From Actinomadura livida (GTDB lineage Bacteria; Actinomycetota; Actinomycetes; Streptosporangiales; Streptosporangiaceae), in the NCBI RefSeq assembly GCF_014648675.1, contig NZ_BMRO01000015.1:1-64000 (forward strand): a stretch of 64,000 nt of DNA, written 5' to 3'. Positions 43,223-51,141 of the stretch are shown piece after piece (the stretch's first letter is position 1; every line of letters starts with the position of its first letter). The notes below the pieces were generated by a model. It made no database searches, was not told where the DNA came from, and was given only the letters and a program-made list of their open reading frames with translations. Made by a program: the position numbers and the translations under genes.

Positions 43223-44077
43223 TCACGCCGCCTGGTCGCCGCCGACCTTCTCCTCGGTGACCGGGACGAAAGGCCGGCGCCCACCGGGCACCCCGGTGCG
43301 GACCTCGCCGCCGCTCTCGTAGCGGAACGCGAACGGCAGCCCGGCGGCGGCCACGGGCCGCCGCCGGTCCATCAGGTGGAAGTGCAGGTGCGGCTCCGAC
43401 GAGTTGCCGGAGTTGCCGACCTCGCCGAGCACGTCCCCCGCCCGGACGCGGTCGCCCTTCCGCACGCGGACCGACCCCCGCCGCATGTGGGCGAGGAACG
43501 CGTACACCCCGTCGCCGAGGTCCAGCACCACGGAGTTGCCGGCGACGAACCGCCCCGCCGACAGCGTGAAGTAGGACAGCAGCGCGCGGAACAGGACGCC
43601 CTCGACCACCAGGTAGAGGAACGCGGGCCACGAGTTGCGGCTCCAGTGGTCGCGCTGCCATCCGCTCGCCTGGACGACCACGCCGTCGGCGGGCGCGGTG
43701 ATCTCCTGGCCGAACGAGGGGAACGACTCCGGCCGCGACGCGAGCGGACCCTTGCGCAGCGGCTGCCACTCCGCCGCCCCCTCCGGCACGTGGACGAGGT
43801 CGATCGCGTACGTCTGCCCCAGCTCGTGGGTGCCGTGGCTGGGGATCTTGTCCGCGGGGCTGTTGACCGGCACCCACCGTCCCCGGACGGGGCTCCGCAG
43901 CACGACCGGCTCCCGTCCGGGGGCGGTGCCGGACACGAAGAACAGCAGCAGCCCGCCGACGACCATGGCCATGCCCGCCATCGACAGCGCGCTGCGGCCG
44001 TGCAGCGGCGTACTGAACGCCAGTGCCAGGCCGAGCAGGACGAACAGCGTCCTGAAGCGGGCGAGTGTCCTGTGCAT
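43223..44077 (-). CDS. M23-family peptidase with membrane segments
   Basis: 284 residues. Two N-terminal hydrophobic segments (about 8-25 and 33-50), then an M23 fold with the metal residues in HGTHELGQTYAIDLV, DGVYAFLAHMRRGSVRV and EPHLHFHLMD. A hydrophobic insertion within the fold (WPAFLYLVVEGVLFRALLSY) is unusual for this family. Preceded by an ArsR regulator 18 bp upstream in the same direction, with GGAGGG next to the start. Likely a membrane-bound peptidoglycan or peptide hydrolase. Confidence 0.85.
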   Translation of the reverse strand: MHRTLARFRTLFVLLGLALAFSTPLHGRSALSMAGMAMVVGGLLLFFVSGTAPGREPVVLRSPVRGRWVPVNSPADKIPSHGTHELGQTYAIDLVHVPEGAAEWQPLRKGPLASRPESFPSFGQEITAPADGVVVQASGWQRDHWSRNSWPAFLYLVVEGVLFRALLSYFTLSAGRFVAGNSVVLDLGDGVYAFLAHMRRGSVRVRKGDRVRAGDVLGEVGNSGNSSEPHLHFHLMDRRRPVAAAGLPFAFRYESGGEVRTGVPGGRRPFVPVTEEKVGGDQAA

Positions 44078-44095
44078 CTTCCCTCCTTGGGGGGT

Positions 44096-44596
44096 TCAGC
44101 GGCGGGTCGCCGCGAGGACGGCGAGGAGCGGCACCACCCGCTCACCGGGGACGCTGTACCGCCCGCGCGCCGGGGTCCGCAGCCAGCCGGCCGCGACCAG
44201 CTGGCGCAGGTGGTGGTAGAGCTGCCCGGTGGTGCCGAGCCCTTCGTGGGCGGCCAGTTCGGCGGTCGTCCGGGCGCCGTGGAGGATCTCCCGCAGCAGC
44301 AGCAGGCGCACCGGATGCGCCAGCGCCGACAGCGTCTCGGCCGCCTGGGACCAGTCGTCGGCGAGCAGGTCCTCGACCGTGTGGCCCTGCTGCCATTCGT
44401 AGTGCTCGCCGGACGGCAGCGTCACCGAACCGGTGAACAGCACGGCGCCCGGGTCGTCGACCCGGTCCTTCAGGCCGTTCAGCGCCCAGAAGGTGCCGTC
44501 CGCCTTCGGCCTCTCGACCTGGGCTTCCGCGCCTTCCAGACGGGCCACGCGCTCTTCCAGGCGCTCGACCCGCTCCGCCAGCTCCTCGTTCTCCAC
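44096..44596 (-). CDS. ArsR-type winged-helix regulator
   Basis: 166 residues. N-terminal coiled coil (NEELAERVERLEERVARLEG), then a winged helix at about 85-150: ETLSALAHPVRLLLLREIL, TTAELAAHEGLGTTGQLYHHLRQLVAAGWL. No arsenic-type Cys motif. It precedes the M23 peptidase gene by 18 bp and probably autoregulates the pair. An AT-rich stretch (44605-44625, with two TACGTAA-like steps) upstream could hold its promoter and operator. Confidence 0.85.
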   Translation of the reverse strand: MENEELAERVERLEERVARLEGAEAQVERPKADGTFWALNGLKDRVDDPGAVLFTGSVTLPSGEHYEWQQGHTVEDLLADDWSQAAETLSALAHPVRLLLLREILHGARTTAELAAHEGLGTTGQLYHHLRQLVAAGWLRTPARGRYSVPGERVVPLLAVLAATRR

Positions 44597-44673
44597 GATT
44601 CCAATACTACGTAACTACGTAATATCCATCAAACAGGTCGCCCCGGGAAGGGTGCTCGCCGCCGGACGGCGCG

Positions 44674-44955
44674 TCAGCCCACCTGGTCCTCGTGGACGTG
44701 GAACGGGCGGCAGCCGTGGTGGCCGCTGCCGGACGCGAGCCCGGCGCGGAGCACCAGGTGGTCGGTCCCGTAGCCGCGGCGCTGCTGGTAGGCCCAGTAC
44801 GCGGTGCGGTCGCCGCCCGTCCACCGGTCGAAGATCAGCACCTCGCGGTCGCCGGCGCCGCCGCTCGACTTGATGACGAGGTCGCCGGGCCGCAGCCGGG
44901 AGGACGGGGCGTGCCGGCAGTAGGAGGACTCCAGGGCCAAGCCCGGCCCCAACAC
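44674..44955 (-). pseudogene. Truncated C-terminal half of a secreted NlpC/P60-like protein (copy A)
   Basis: 93 codons: GLALESSYCRHAPSSRLRPGDLVI, split here as GLALESSY and RLRPGDLVI, then VLIFDRW, TAYWAYQQRRGYGTDH and CRPFHV. The same order (RPGD-hydrophobic, V-I-F-x-x-W, AYWAYxQRxGYGTD) is found in copy B on the opposite strand. Both lack the N-terminal half with signal peptide and catalytic Cys that full-length relatives carry. Family naming is moderately uncertain. Confidence 0.55.
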
Positions 44956-45211
44956 GGTCGGCCTGGCGTCCTCGACCTACACGACGCGCATCACCATGTC
45001 CCAGCTCAAGAAGGGCGACGTCATCATCGACGCGATCGGGAGCAACACCACCCGGCACGTCGTGATCTTCGAGAAGTGGGCCGACAGCGCGCACACCGCG
45101 TACTGGGCGTACGAGCAGCGCGGCGGCTACGGCACCGACTACCGGACGCGGTCCTACGGCCTGTCGAGCGGCAGCGAGTACAAGGCGTACCGCCCGAAGA
45201 ACATCGCCTGA
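44939..45211 (+). pseudogene. Truncated C-terminal half of a secreted NlpC/P60-like protein (copy B)
   Basis: Homology begins near 44939 (KPGPNTVGLASSTYTTRI), earlier than the ATG at 44996, and continues with MSQLKKGDVIIDAIG, HVVIFEKW, TAYWAYEQRGGYGTDY and YRPKNIA. A TAG at 44921 closes the frame upstream. It is head-to-head with copy A, and the two meet at the same point of the family alignment. Confidence 0.6.
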
Positions 45212-45225
45212 CCCGACCCTTCCGA

Positions 45226-45258
45226 GTCGCGCCCGGCCGGCCTCCGGCCGGGCGCGAC
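45226..45258. terminator. Strong bidirectional terminator
   Basis: Perfect 15-bp stem GTCGCGCCCGGCCGG with complement and a 3-nt loop, between copy B and the convergent GNAT gene. Confidence 0.85.
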
Positions 45259-45265
45259 GCGCGCC

Positions 45266-45799
45266 TTAGGCGAGTTTCTTCACCAGGAGCTCGAACTCCA
45301 GGTCTTCGCGCTTGGGGAGGCCGAACCGCTCGTCGCCGTACGGGAACGGCTGCTTCTCCCCCGTCCGGACGTAGCCGCGCCGCTCGTACCAGGCGATCAG
45401 CTCCGCGCGGACGGTGATCACCGTCATGCGCATCTCGTCCGCGCCCCACTCCTCGCGCGCCACGCGCTCGGCCTCGGCGAGGACCCGCCGGCCGAGCCCG
45501 CCGCCCTGGACGCCGGGGTCCACGGCGAACATGCCGAAGTAGGCGTGGCCGCCGCGGTTCTCGAGCTGGCAGCAGGCGACCGGGACGCCGTCCGCCTCGG
45601 CGACCAGGAGGCGGCCGGACGCGTCGTCCACCACGGCCGCGACCATGTCGGGATCCGTGCGCTGGCCGCCGAGCAGGTCGGCCTCGGTCGTCCACCCGGC
45701 GCGGCTCTCGTCGCCCCGGTAGGCCCGCTCGATGAGCGTGACCAGGGCGGGGACGTCGGCCTTCGTGGCGGCACGGAATGTCGGCTTCGCGGGATCCAT
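45266..45799 (-). CDS. GNAT-family N-acetyltransferase
   Basis: 177 residues from ATG 45799. Acetyl-CoA binding motif A is AVDPGVQGGGLGRRVL, preceded by VACCQLENRGGHAYFGMF and followed by MTVITVRAELIAWYERRGYVR in pieces. Substrate unknown. A TAGCTT box just upstream of the ATG and the absence of a ribosome site suggest a leaderless transcript. Confidence 0.88.
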   Translation of the reverse strand: MDPAKPTFRAATKADVPALVTLIERAYRGDESRAGWTTEADLLGGQRTDPDMVAAVVDDASGRLLVAEADGVPVACCQLENRGGHAYFGMFAVDPGVQGGGLGRRVLAEAERVAREEWGADEMRMTVITVRAELIAWYERRGYVRTGEKQPFPYGDERFGLPKREDLEFELLVKKLA

Positions 45800-45867
45800 C
45801 GGAACAAAAGCTAGCGCAGCACCCAAAACGCCCCGGACCCGCCCGCGGCCGAACGCGGTTGCGCGCG

Positions 45868-45896
45868 ACAATCTGGATGTTTAGTATCCAGATTGT
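45868..45896. promoter_or_regulatory. Rrf2 operator (autoregulatory site)
   Basis: Perfect 11-bp inverted repeat ACAATCTGGAT / ATCCAGATTGT with a 7-bp spacer, immediately upstream of the Rrf2 ATG at 45901. The right half TATCCAGAT is repeated in front of the gene at 46450. Confidence 0.75.
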
Positions 45897-45900
45897 GCGG

Positions 45901-46371
45901 ATGAGCGAAGGCGTCGAGTGGGCGCTCCACGAGTGCCTCAACCTCACCTGGCTGGAGCCGGGGGAGGCGGTGACGGCCGCCCGCCTGGCGAAGTACTACG
46001 AGCTGCCCACCGCCTACCTGAACAAGCAGCTCCAAGCCCTCACCCGCGCCGGGATCCTCGACTCAACGCCCGGCCCGCGGGGCGGGTTCCGGCTCGCGCG
46101 CCGCCCGGAGGACATCACGATGATGGACGTGGTGACCGCCATCGAGGGACCGGACGGCGCGTTCCGCTGCGAGGAGGTCCTCCGGCGGAGCCCGGGGGAC
46201 CACGAGGGCGCCGACTACCGCAAGTCCTGCATCATCTCCCAGTCCATGCGCCGGGCGGAGCTCGCCTGGCGCAGGGAGCTGGCCGCGGTGACCATCGCCG
46301 ACCTGAAGGAGATCGTCGAGAGCCGGCACCCGGCCTCGCCCGGCGCCATCCTCCGCGGCCTGCGGACCTGA
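45901..46371 (+). CDS. Rrf2-family regulator
   Basis: 156 residues. Winged helix at about 5-65 (EWALHECLNLTWL, VTAARLAKYYELPTAYLNKQLQALTRAGIL, GPRGGFRLAR) and a dimerisation helix. Cys occur at 12, 90 and 110, not the close three-Cys spacing of Fe-S members such as IscR or NsrR, so a cluster is doubtful; it may sense via thiols or a ligand. Its own promoter and that of the AhpD-like gene carry the same dyad, indicating control of the downstream unit. Confidence 0.9.
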   Translation: MSEGVEWALHECLNLTWLEPGEAVTAARLAKYYELPTAYLNKQLQALTRAGILDSTPGPRGGFRLARRPEDITMMDVVTAIEGPDGAFRCEEVLRRSPGDHEGADYRKSCIISQSMRRAELAWRRELAAVTIADLKEIVESRHPASPGAILRGLRT

Positions 46372-46412
46372 CTTCGCACCACCCCTGCCATCGGGGGAGT
46401 CGTCGGCCCTAA

Positions 46413-46435
46413 TTCTAGACATTGAATATCCAGAT
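46413..46435 (+). promoter_or_regulatory. Second Rrf2-type operator upstream of AhpD-like gene
   Basis: TTCTAGAC-attgaat-ATCCAGAT: the right arm equals that of the site at 45886-45893 and the left arm matches at five of eight bases with the same 7-bp spacing. Lies 15 bp before the ATG region of the AhpD-like gene. Confidence 0.6.
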
Positions 46436-46449
46436 CTAAGGAGGTCACC

Positions 46450-46893
46450 ATGCAGGCACGGATGAACGTCACGAAGGCCGCCCCGGGCGGGTACAAGGCC
46501 ATGCTGGCGCTGGAGGCGTACCTCGGGGAGAGCGGCGTACCGCACAGCACGCTGCTGCTGCTCAAGCTGCGGGTCAGCCAGATCAACGGCTGCGCGTACT
46601 GCGTCAACATGCACTCCCGCGACGCCAAGGCCGAGGGCGAGACCGACGAGCGCCTCTGGTCGGTGGCGGCCTGGCGCGAGGCGCCCTTCTACACCGACGA
46701 GGAGCGCGCGGCCCTGGCGCTCGCCGAGGCGGCCACGCGGATCGGCGACAACCCGGCCGGTGTCCCGGACGACGTCTGGAACGAGGCCGCCGACCACTAC
46801 GACGAGAAGTCCCTCGCCGGCTTGGTCATGGCGATCGCCGCCATCAACGCCTGGAACCGTATCAGCGTCACCGTCCGCAACCCCGCCGCCTGA
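46450..46893 (+). CDS. AhpD-like carboxymuconolactone decarboxylase family protein
   Basis: 147 residues. The CxxC-H signature of AhpD-type proteins is present as GCAYCVNMHSRDAK, with the upstream LLLLKLRVSQIN and downstream EERAALALAEAATRI helices. Proteins of this type act as thiol-disulfide peroxidase partners. AAGGAGG precedes the ATG. Followed by a RidA gene; the pair is probably one operon under the Rrf2 regulator, suggesting a response to reactive species. Confidence 0.9.
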   Translation: MQARMNVTKAAPGGYKAMLALEAYLGESGVPHSTLLLLKLRVSQINGCAYCVNMHSRDAKAEGETDERLWSVAAWREAPFYTDEERAALALAEAATRIGDNPAGVPDDVWNEAADHYDEKSLAGLVMAIAAINAWNRISVTVRNPAA

Positions 46894-46904
46894 AAGGGAG
46901 CACG

Positions 46905-47294
46905 TTGCCCCACTCCATCACCAACCCGGCCGGTCTCTACCGGCCCACGACCTACAGCCACGTCGCGACGGTCTCCGGCGAGCTCGTCTTCATCGCGGGC
47001 CAGTTCGCCTCGGACGGCGACGGCGAAGTCGTCTCGGCGGACTTCGCCGACCAGGTCCGGCAGTCCTTCGCCAACCTGCGCACCGCCCTGCGGTCGGCCG
47101 GGCTGGACTTCGAGCACGTCGTCCAGTTGCGCACGCACATCGTGGCGCACGACGCCGGCAAACTCGCCGTCCTCGCCGACCACATCCGCGAGATCTGGAA
47201 GGACGAGCCACCGACCCAGACCCTCTCCGGCGTAGCGGCACTGGCCTACCCGACCATGCTGTTCGAGGTGGACGCGGTGGCCGCCCGCCCCTGA
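46905..47294 (+). CDS. RidA-family protein
   Basis: 129 residues from TTG 46905 (AAAGGGAG upstream), 11 bp after the AhpD-like gene. YjgF/RidA fold: FIAGQFASDGDG, FANLRTALRSAGLDFEHVV, VVQLRTHIV and FEVDAVAA. The Arg that binds carboxylate in true RidA enzymes is visible as the Arg of QLRTHI. May hydrolyse reactive imines, or serve as a scaffold; not decided by sequence. Confidence 0.85.
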   Translation: MPHSITNPAGLYRPTTYSHVATVSGELVFIAGQFASDGDGEVVSADFADQVRQSFANLRTALRSAGLDFEHVVQLRTHIVAHDAGKLAVLADHIREIWKDEPPTQTLSGVAALAYPTMLFEVDAVAARP

Positions 47295-47300
47295 CTCCCC

Positions 47301-47348
47301 GCCGCTACTGGCCGATACGCCGCCCGGCGCCCATCGGCCAGTAGCGGC
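47301..47348. terminator. Bidirectional terminator after ridA-like gene
   Basis: Perfect 16-bp inverted repeat GCCGCTACTGGCCGAT with a 16-nt loop between the convergent RidA and esterase genes. Confidence 0.8.
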
Positions 47349-47381
47349 GGCCGCCCGGCAAACCGCTCGCGATGGAGGGCC

Positions 47382-48299
47382 TTACGGATGCGCGATCCGG
47401 TCGAGGAGCCAGGTCTCGATGCCGTCGCGCGCCGTTTCGGCCATCGTCGTCGGGTGGCCGGTGAAGCCGTGGGGGGCCTCCGGGTAGATCTGGAGGTCGA
47501 CGCGGTTGCCGGCGGCGGCGAGGCGTCCCGCCATCGCGAGGTTGTCCTCCAGGACGATGTCCGCGCTTCCGATGACCATGAGGGCCGGAGGGAGGCCGCG
47601 GAGGTCGCCGTAGATGGGGGAGATGTCCGGGACGGTGCGGTCGGCGACGTGGCCGACGTAGGTCTGGATGAAGTACTCGTCGGCGATCCGGCGCCCGGCC
47701 GGGGTCTGCGCGCTCAGGTCGTAGGTGCCGAACTGGAGCACGGCGCCTGAGAAGCCGTCGACGGCCCCGCCGTCCCGCAGCCGGAGCAGGGTCGCCAGTG
47801 CGAGTGTCGCTCCCGCCGAGTCGCCGCCTATCGCCAGCCGGGCCGTGCCGAAACGATCACCGGCCTGTGCCAGCAGCCAGCGGGCCGCCGTCTCGCAGTC
47901 GTCGGGTGCGGCGGGCCAGGGATGCTCGGGGGCCAGCCGGTAGTCGACGCTGACGACCGCCAGGTGGCGGGCGTCCGCGAGGCGGCGGTTGCGCAGGTCG
48001 CCCTGCGCAGCGGAGCCCATGTAGAAACCGCCGCCGTGGATGTCCAGGTAGACGCCTCGTGCTCGCCCGCCGGTGGGAGTGAATATCCGTACCGGGACAC
48101 GGGCTCCGCCGGCTTCGGCCACCTCTTCGATGCCGGGCGGATCGGCGGGGGGAGGCGCGGACCTCTTCGCGCGTGCCTCCGCCAGCTCCTCCAGGGTGCC
48201 GGGGCCGCGTCCGGCCGCCCTCGAAGCGTAGAAGTCGCGAGCCTCATCGAGTTGCTGCGCCGGCAGGTCGGTGAGCAGATCGTCCAGCGCGAACCGCAC
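47382..48299 (-). CDS. HSL-type alpha/beta-hydrolase (esterase)
   Basis: 305 residues from GTG 48299 (GAGGAG upstream). Oxyanion motif HGGGFYMG, catalytic Ser in GGDSAGATLA, Asp in VIGSADIVLED and His in EAPHGFTGHP: the hormone-sensitive-lipase family. Hydrolyses short acyl esters in relatives. Directly follows the MFS-SnoaL gene on the same strand (33 bp gap), so it may belong to the same LacI-controlled operon. Confidence 0.9.
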   Translation of the reverse strand: MRFALDDLLTDLPAQQLDEARDFYASRAAGRGPGTLEELAEARAKRSAPPPADPPGIEEVAEAGGARVPVRIFTPTGGRARGVYLDIHGGGFYMGSAAQGDLRNRRLADARHLAVVSVDYRLAPEHPWPAAPDDCETAARWLLAQAGDRFGTARLAIGGDSAGATLALATLLRLRDGGAVDGFSGAVLQFGTYDLSAQTPAGRRIADEYFIQTYVGHVADRTVPDISPIYGDLRGLPPALMVIGSADIVLEDNLAMAGRLAAAGNRVDLQIYPEAPHGFTGHPTTMAETARDGIETWLLDRIAHP

Positions 48300-48332
48300 G
48301 CGCGCTCCTCAGGGTCGGGGCCGCCACCGACG

Positions 48333-50066
48333 CTATACGGCTCGGGTGAGCCCCGGCTGGTCGACGCGGCAGTCGTCGCCGATCGGGCGGGTGATCGACC
48401 AGTGGCGGCGGAAGTGGCACTTGGACATCTTCCAGCGGCCGTCCTCGACCACGTACTCGTCGTCGTACTCGCCGGTGCTGACCGTCTCGGTGCCGTCCAG
48501 CAGGTTCACCTGGCGGAACTTCAGCGTCCAGCGGCCGGACGCGCTGTTTGCGCCGTGGACGGTGATGTCCGGATGCATCGCGTGGTGCATGTCGAGGATC
48601 GCGTTCCGGCCGTCGACCTGCTGCAGGGCGATGCGCTCGAAGACCTTGGCGATGCCGTCCGCGTCGTCGAAGGCGCCGAGGCGGTCGAAGTCGATCGACG
48701 CGCCGGAGGCGATGAAGCACGCGCGGAACCCCGCGGGGTCCTTCGCGTCGCAGGCCCGCAGGTAGCGGTGCTTGAGCGCCTTGATCTCCTCGACGGCCTC
48801 CAGCCGGGCGATGCGCTCGGCGAGGTCGGGACCCGGTGGCTGCGGCATGGTGGCTCGACCATCCGGCATGGGCGGAGCGCCGTCCAGCGGTGTCCCGGTG
48901 AACGGGAGGCGCAGCAGCGGCGGGGTGAGGACGAGCAGGACGGCCGCGAGGGCGGCGACCGCGACCATGGCTCCGCGCAGTCCCGCGGCCTCGGCCCACA
49001 GGCCCACGTAGCCGGGACCGGCGAGGAACCCGAGGTAGGAGACGGTCGTGACGACGGAGGTCGCCCGGCCCCGGCGGGACTCGTCGACGTTCCGCGAGAC
49101 GATGCCGAGCAGGGTCGGGAACAGCACCGCGGTCCCGGCGGCGGCCAGCACGAGACCCGGTGCGGCGACCGGCAGGGTGGGCGCGGCGGCGATCAGCACC
49201 GCGCCGGTCGCGGCGGCCGACGCCCCCGTGAGGAGGACGGTGCGCGCGTGGGCGGCCTTCACGCCGCCGACGCAGAACCGCGTGATCGCGACCGTCCCGG
49301 CGAACACGGCGGGCGCGACGGCGCTCAGCCCGTCTCCCGAGCCGAGCTCGCCCTGCGCGAAGACCGCGCTCCAGCTCTGGTGCGCGTTCTCGCTGGCGAA
49401 CGCCAGCGCGCCGAGTATCCCGATGCTCAGGAACGGGACGATGCCGCGCCGGCCGGACGGCGACGCACTCGCCGCCGGGACGTGCCGAGCGGTGACGACC
49501 TCGGCGCGCAGCGTCCTCAGCAGGAAGACACCGGCGACCAGGGAGAGCACCGCCACCGCCCCGAACGGCGCCGCGAGCGGCAGCGACGCGGCCGACGCCA
49601 GGCCGGTGCCGAGACTGGCGACGACCACCAGCGCGGAGAAGACGCCGTGGGCCGGGGTGATGACGGGACGGCCGGCGATCTTCTCGGCCCGGCCGGCGAC
49701 CGCGTTCATGGCCACGTCCGCCGCTCCGCTGGCGGCGCCGACGGCGGCCAGCCCGGCGCACAGGCCCGCCAGGTTCACCGCGGTCACCGCAACTCCGGCG
49801 CCCGCGCACCCCAGGGCGGCGACGGCCGGCGCGGCGACCCGCAGGCCCCAGCGGTCGAGCGCCCTGCCCGCCAGCAGCATCGCGGGCAGCGCGCCCGCGC
49901 CCACGAACAGCAGCGCGAAGCCGAGCCGGCCGTCGCCGATGCCCGCTTGCTGCTGGACCCGCGGGACCGAGGCGCCCCACGCGCCCCAGAACGCGCCGAA
50001 CGCGGCGAAGGCCACGATCGCCGAAACGATCAGTGGGCGGTGCGTCCCGGCGGATCTCCACGGCAT
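48333..50066 (-). CDS. MFS transporter fused to SnoaL-like domain
   Basis: 577 residues without an internal stop. Residues about 8-395 are a 12-segment major facilitator (GAWGASVPRVQQQ, AGRALDRWGLR, GFLAGPGYVGLWAE). After a Pro-rich joint (GTPLDGAPPMPDGRATM) residues about 407-577 form an NTF2/SnoaL-like domain (RIARLEAVEEIKALKHRYLRA, DMHHAMHPDITVHG, GRWKMSKCHFRRHW). An internal ATG at 48848 could restart the second part, but no good ribosome site precedes it. A substrate exporter joined to a small-molecule enzyme or sensor domain is unusual. Divergent LacI regulator and a palindromic operator adjoin the start. Confidence 0.8.
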   Translation of the reverse strand: MPWRSAGTHRPLIVSAIVAFAAFGAFWGAWGASVPRVQQQAGIGDGRLGFALLFVGAGALPAMLLAGRALDRWGLRVAAPAVAALGCAGAGVAVTAVNLAGLCAGLAAVGAASGAADVAMNAVAGRAEKIAGRPVITPAHGVFSALVVVASLGTGLASAASLPLAAPFGAVAVLSLVAGVFLLRTLRAEVVTARHVPAASASPSGRRGIVPFLSIGILGALAFASENAHQSWSAVFAQGELGSGDGLSAVAPAVFAGTVAITRFCVGGVKAAHARTVLLTGASAAATGAVLIAAAPTLPVAAPGLVLAAAGTAVLFPTLLGIVSRNVDESRRGRATSVVTTVSYLGFLAGPGYVGLWAEAAGLRGAMVAVAALAAVLLVLTPPLLRLPFTGTPLDGAPPMPDGRATMPQPPGPDLAERIARLEAVEEIKALKHRYLRACDAKDPAGFRACFIASGASIDFDRLGAFDDADGIAKVFERIALQQVDGRNAILDMHHAMHPDITVHGANSASGRWTLKFRQVNLLDGTETVSTGEYDDEYVVEDGRWKMSKCHFRRHWSITRPIGDDCRVDQPGLTRAV

Positions 50067-50068
50067 AG

Positions 50069-50082
50069 GTGTAACGATACAC
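50069..50082. promoter_or_regulatory. LacI-type operator between MFS and LacI genes
   Basis: GTGTAACGATACAC: symmetrical arms GTGTA/TACAC around a central CG, the classical LacI-family operator shape, 3 bp before the MFS start and 18 bp before the LacI start. It should repress both genes. Confidence 0.65.
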
Positions 50083-50099
50083 AACCTAGGCTGGTGCCC

Positions 50100-51137
50100 A
50101 TGGAACCGAAGCGGGTGACCCTCGCGCAGGTGGCGGAACTGGCGGGCGTCTCCGTCATGACCGCCTCCTACACCTACAACCGGCCGGACCGCGTCTCCGA
50201 GAAGGCCCGGTCGAAGGTGCTCGCCGCGGCGGCCGCCCTCGGGTACGCCGGACCCGACCCGAGCGCCCGGTCGCTGCGCCGCGGCAGCACCCGCACGCTC
50301 GGCGTGGTCCTGGGGGAGCACCTGAGCTACGCGTTCGACGACCCGGAGGCGGTGTCCTTCCTGGCCGGGGTCGCCGATGTCTGCGCCGGCCACGGCTACG
50401 GCGTGACGATCCTGCCGATCTCGGGCGCGGCCGACGACGTCACGCGGATCAGGGACGCCGCCGTCGACGGGTTCGTCATCTGGACCACCTACGACGACGA
50501 TCCCGTCCTGGCTGCGGTCCGGGCGATGCGGCGTCCGGCGGTGGTCCACGGCGGCCCGGCCGTCCGCGGCATGGGCCTGGTGAGCATCGACAATCGCGCG
50601 GCGGCGGCCGCGGTGGGCGCCCTCGCCTTCGCCGGCGCCGCACGTCCGGCGGTGCTGAGCCTTCCGCTCACCCGCGAGCGGACGAGCACGATCACCGCCG
50701 GGGTGGACATCGGGGCGGCGTCGTTCCCGGTCACGCGGGACCGGTTGGAGGGCTACCGGCGCGCGGCCGAGGGCGCCGGCCTCGCCTGGCGCGAGGTGAC
50801 CGTGGCGGTGTGCGCGCGCAACGACGCGGCCGAGGCCGAGCGGCTCGCCGCGACCCTGCTGGCCTCCGCCGAGCCGCCCGACGCGATCGCCGCCATGAGC
50901 GACCGGCAGGCGGCCGGCGTCCTCCGCGCCGCCCGCGCCGCCGCCCGCGCCGTCCCCGGCGACCTGGCGGTGACCGGCTGGGACGACGCGGCGGTCGCGG
51001 CGGACCTCGGGCTGACGACGGTGGCCCAGTCCCTACGCGACCAGGGAGCGGCCTGCGCACACGCCGCGCTCGGCCGGGAACCGGCCTCCCGGACCGCGCC
51101 GTGGTCGATCGTCCGCCGGAGCAGCACCCGGCCCTGA
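50100..51137 (+). CDS. LacI-family regulator of the MFS gene
   Basis: 345 residues. Helix-turn-helix at about 5-55 (VTLAQVAELAGVSVMTASYTYNRP) and sensor domain (TLGVVLGEHLSYAFDDPEA, VHGGPAVRGMGLVSIDNRAA, IAAMSDRQAAGVLRAARAA). Divergent from the MFS-SnoaL fusion with a shared operator, hence likely its repressor. Ends 4 bp before the convergent fahA gene. Confidence 0.9.
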   Translation: MEPKRVTLAQVAELAGVSVMTASYTYNRPDRVSEKARSKVLAAAAALGYAGPDPSARSLRRGSTRTLGVVLGEHLSYAFDDPEAVSFLAGVADVCAGHGYGVTILPISGAADDVTRIRDAAVDGFVIWTTYDDDPVLAAVRAMRRPAVVHGGPAVRGMGLVSIDNRAAAAAVGALAFAGAARPAVLSLPLTRERTSTITAGVDIGAASFPVTRDRLEGYRRAAEGAGLAWREVTVAVCARNDAAEAERLAATLLASAEPPDAIAAMSDRQAAGVLRAARAAARAVPGDLAVTGWDDAAVAADLGLTTVAQSLRDQGAACAHAALGREPASRTAPWSIVRRSSTRP

Positions 51138-51141
51138 GCGG

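Noticed and set aside
48333-48848. Separate SnoaL gene starting at the internal ATG
   Set aside because: No stop codon separates it from the transporter and no convincing ribosome site precedes the ATG; kept as one fused gene with a note.
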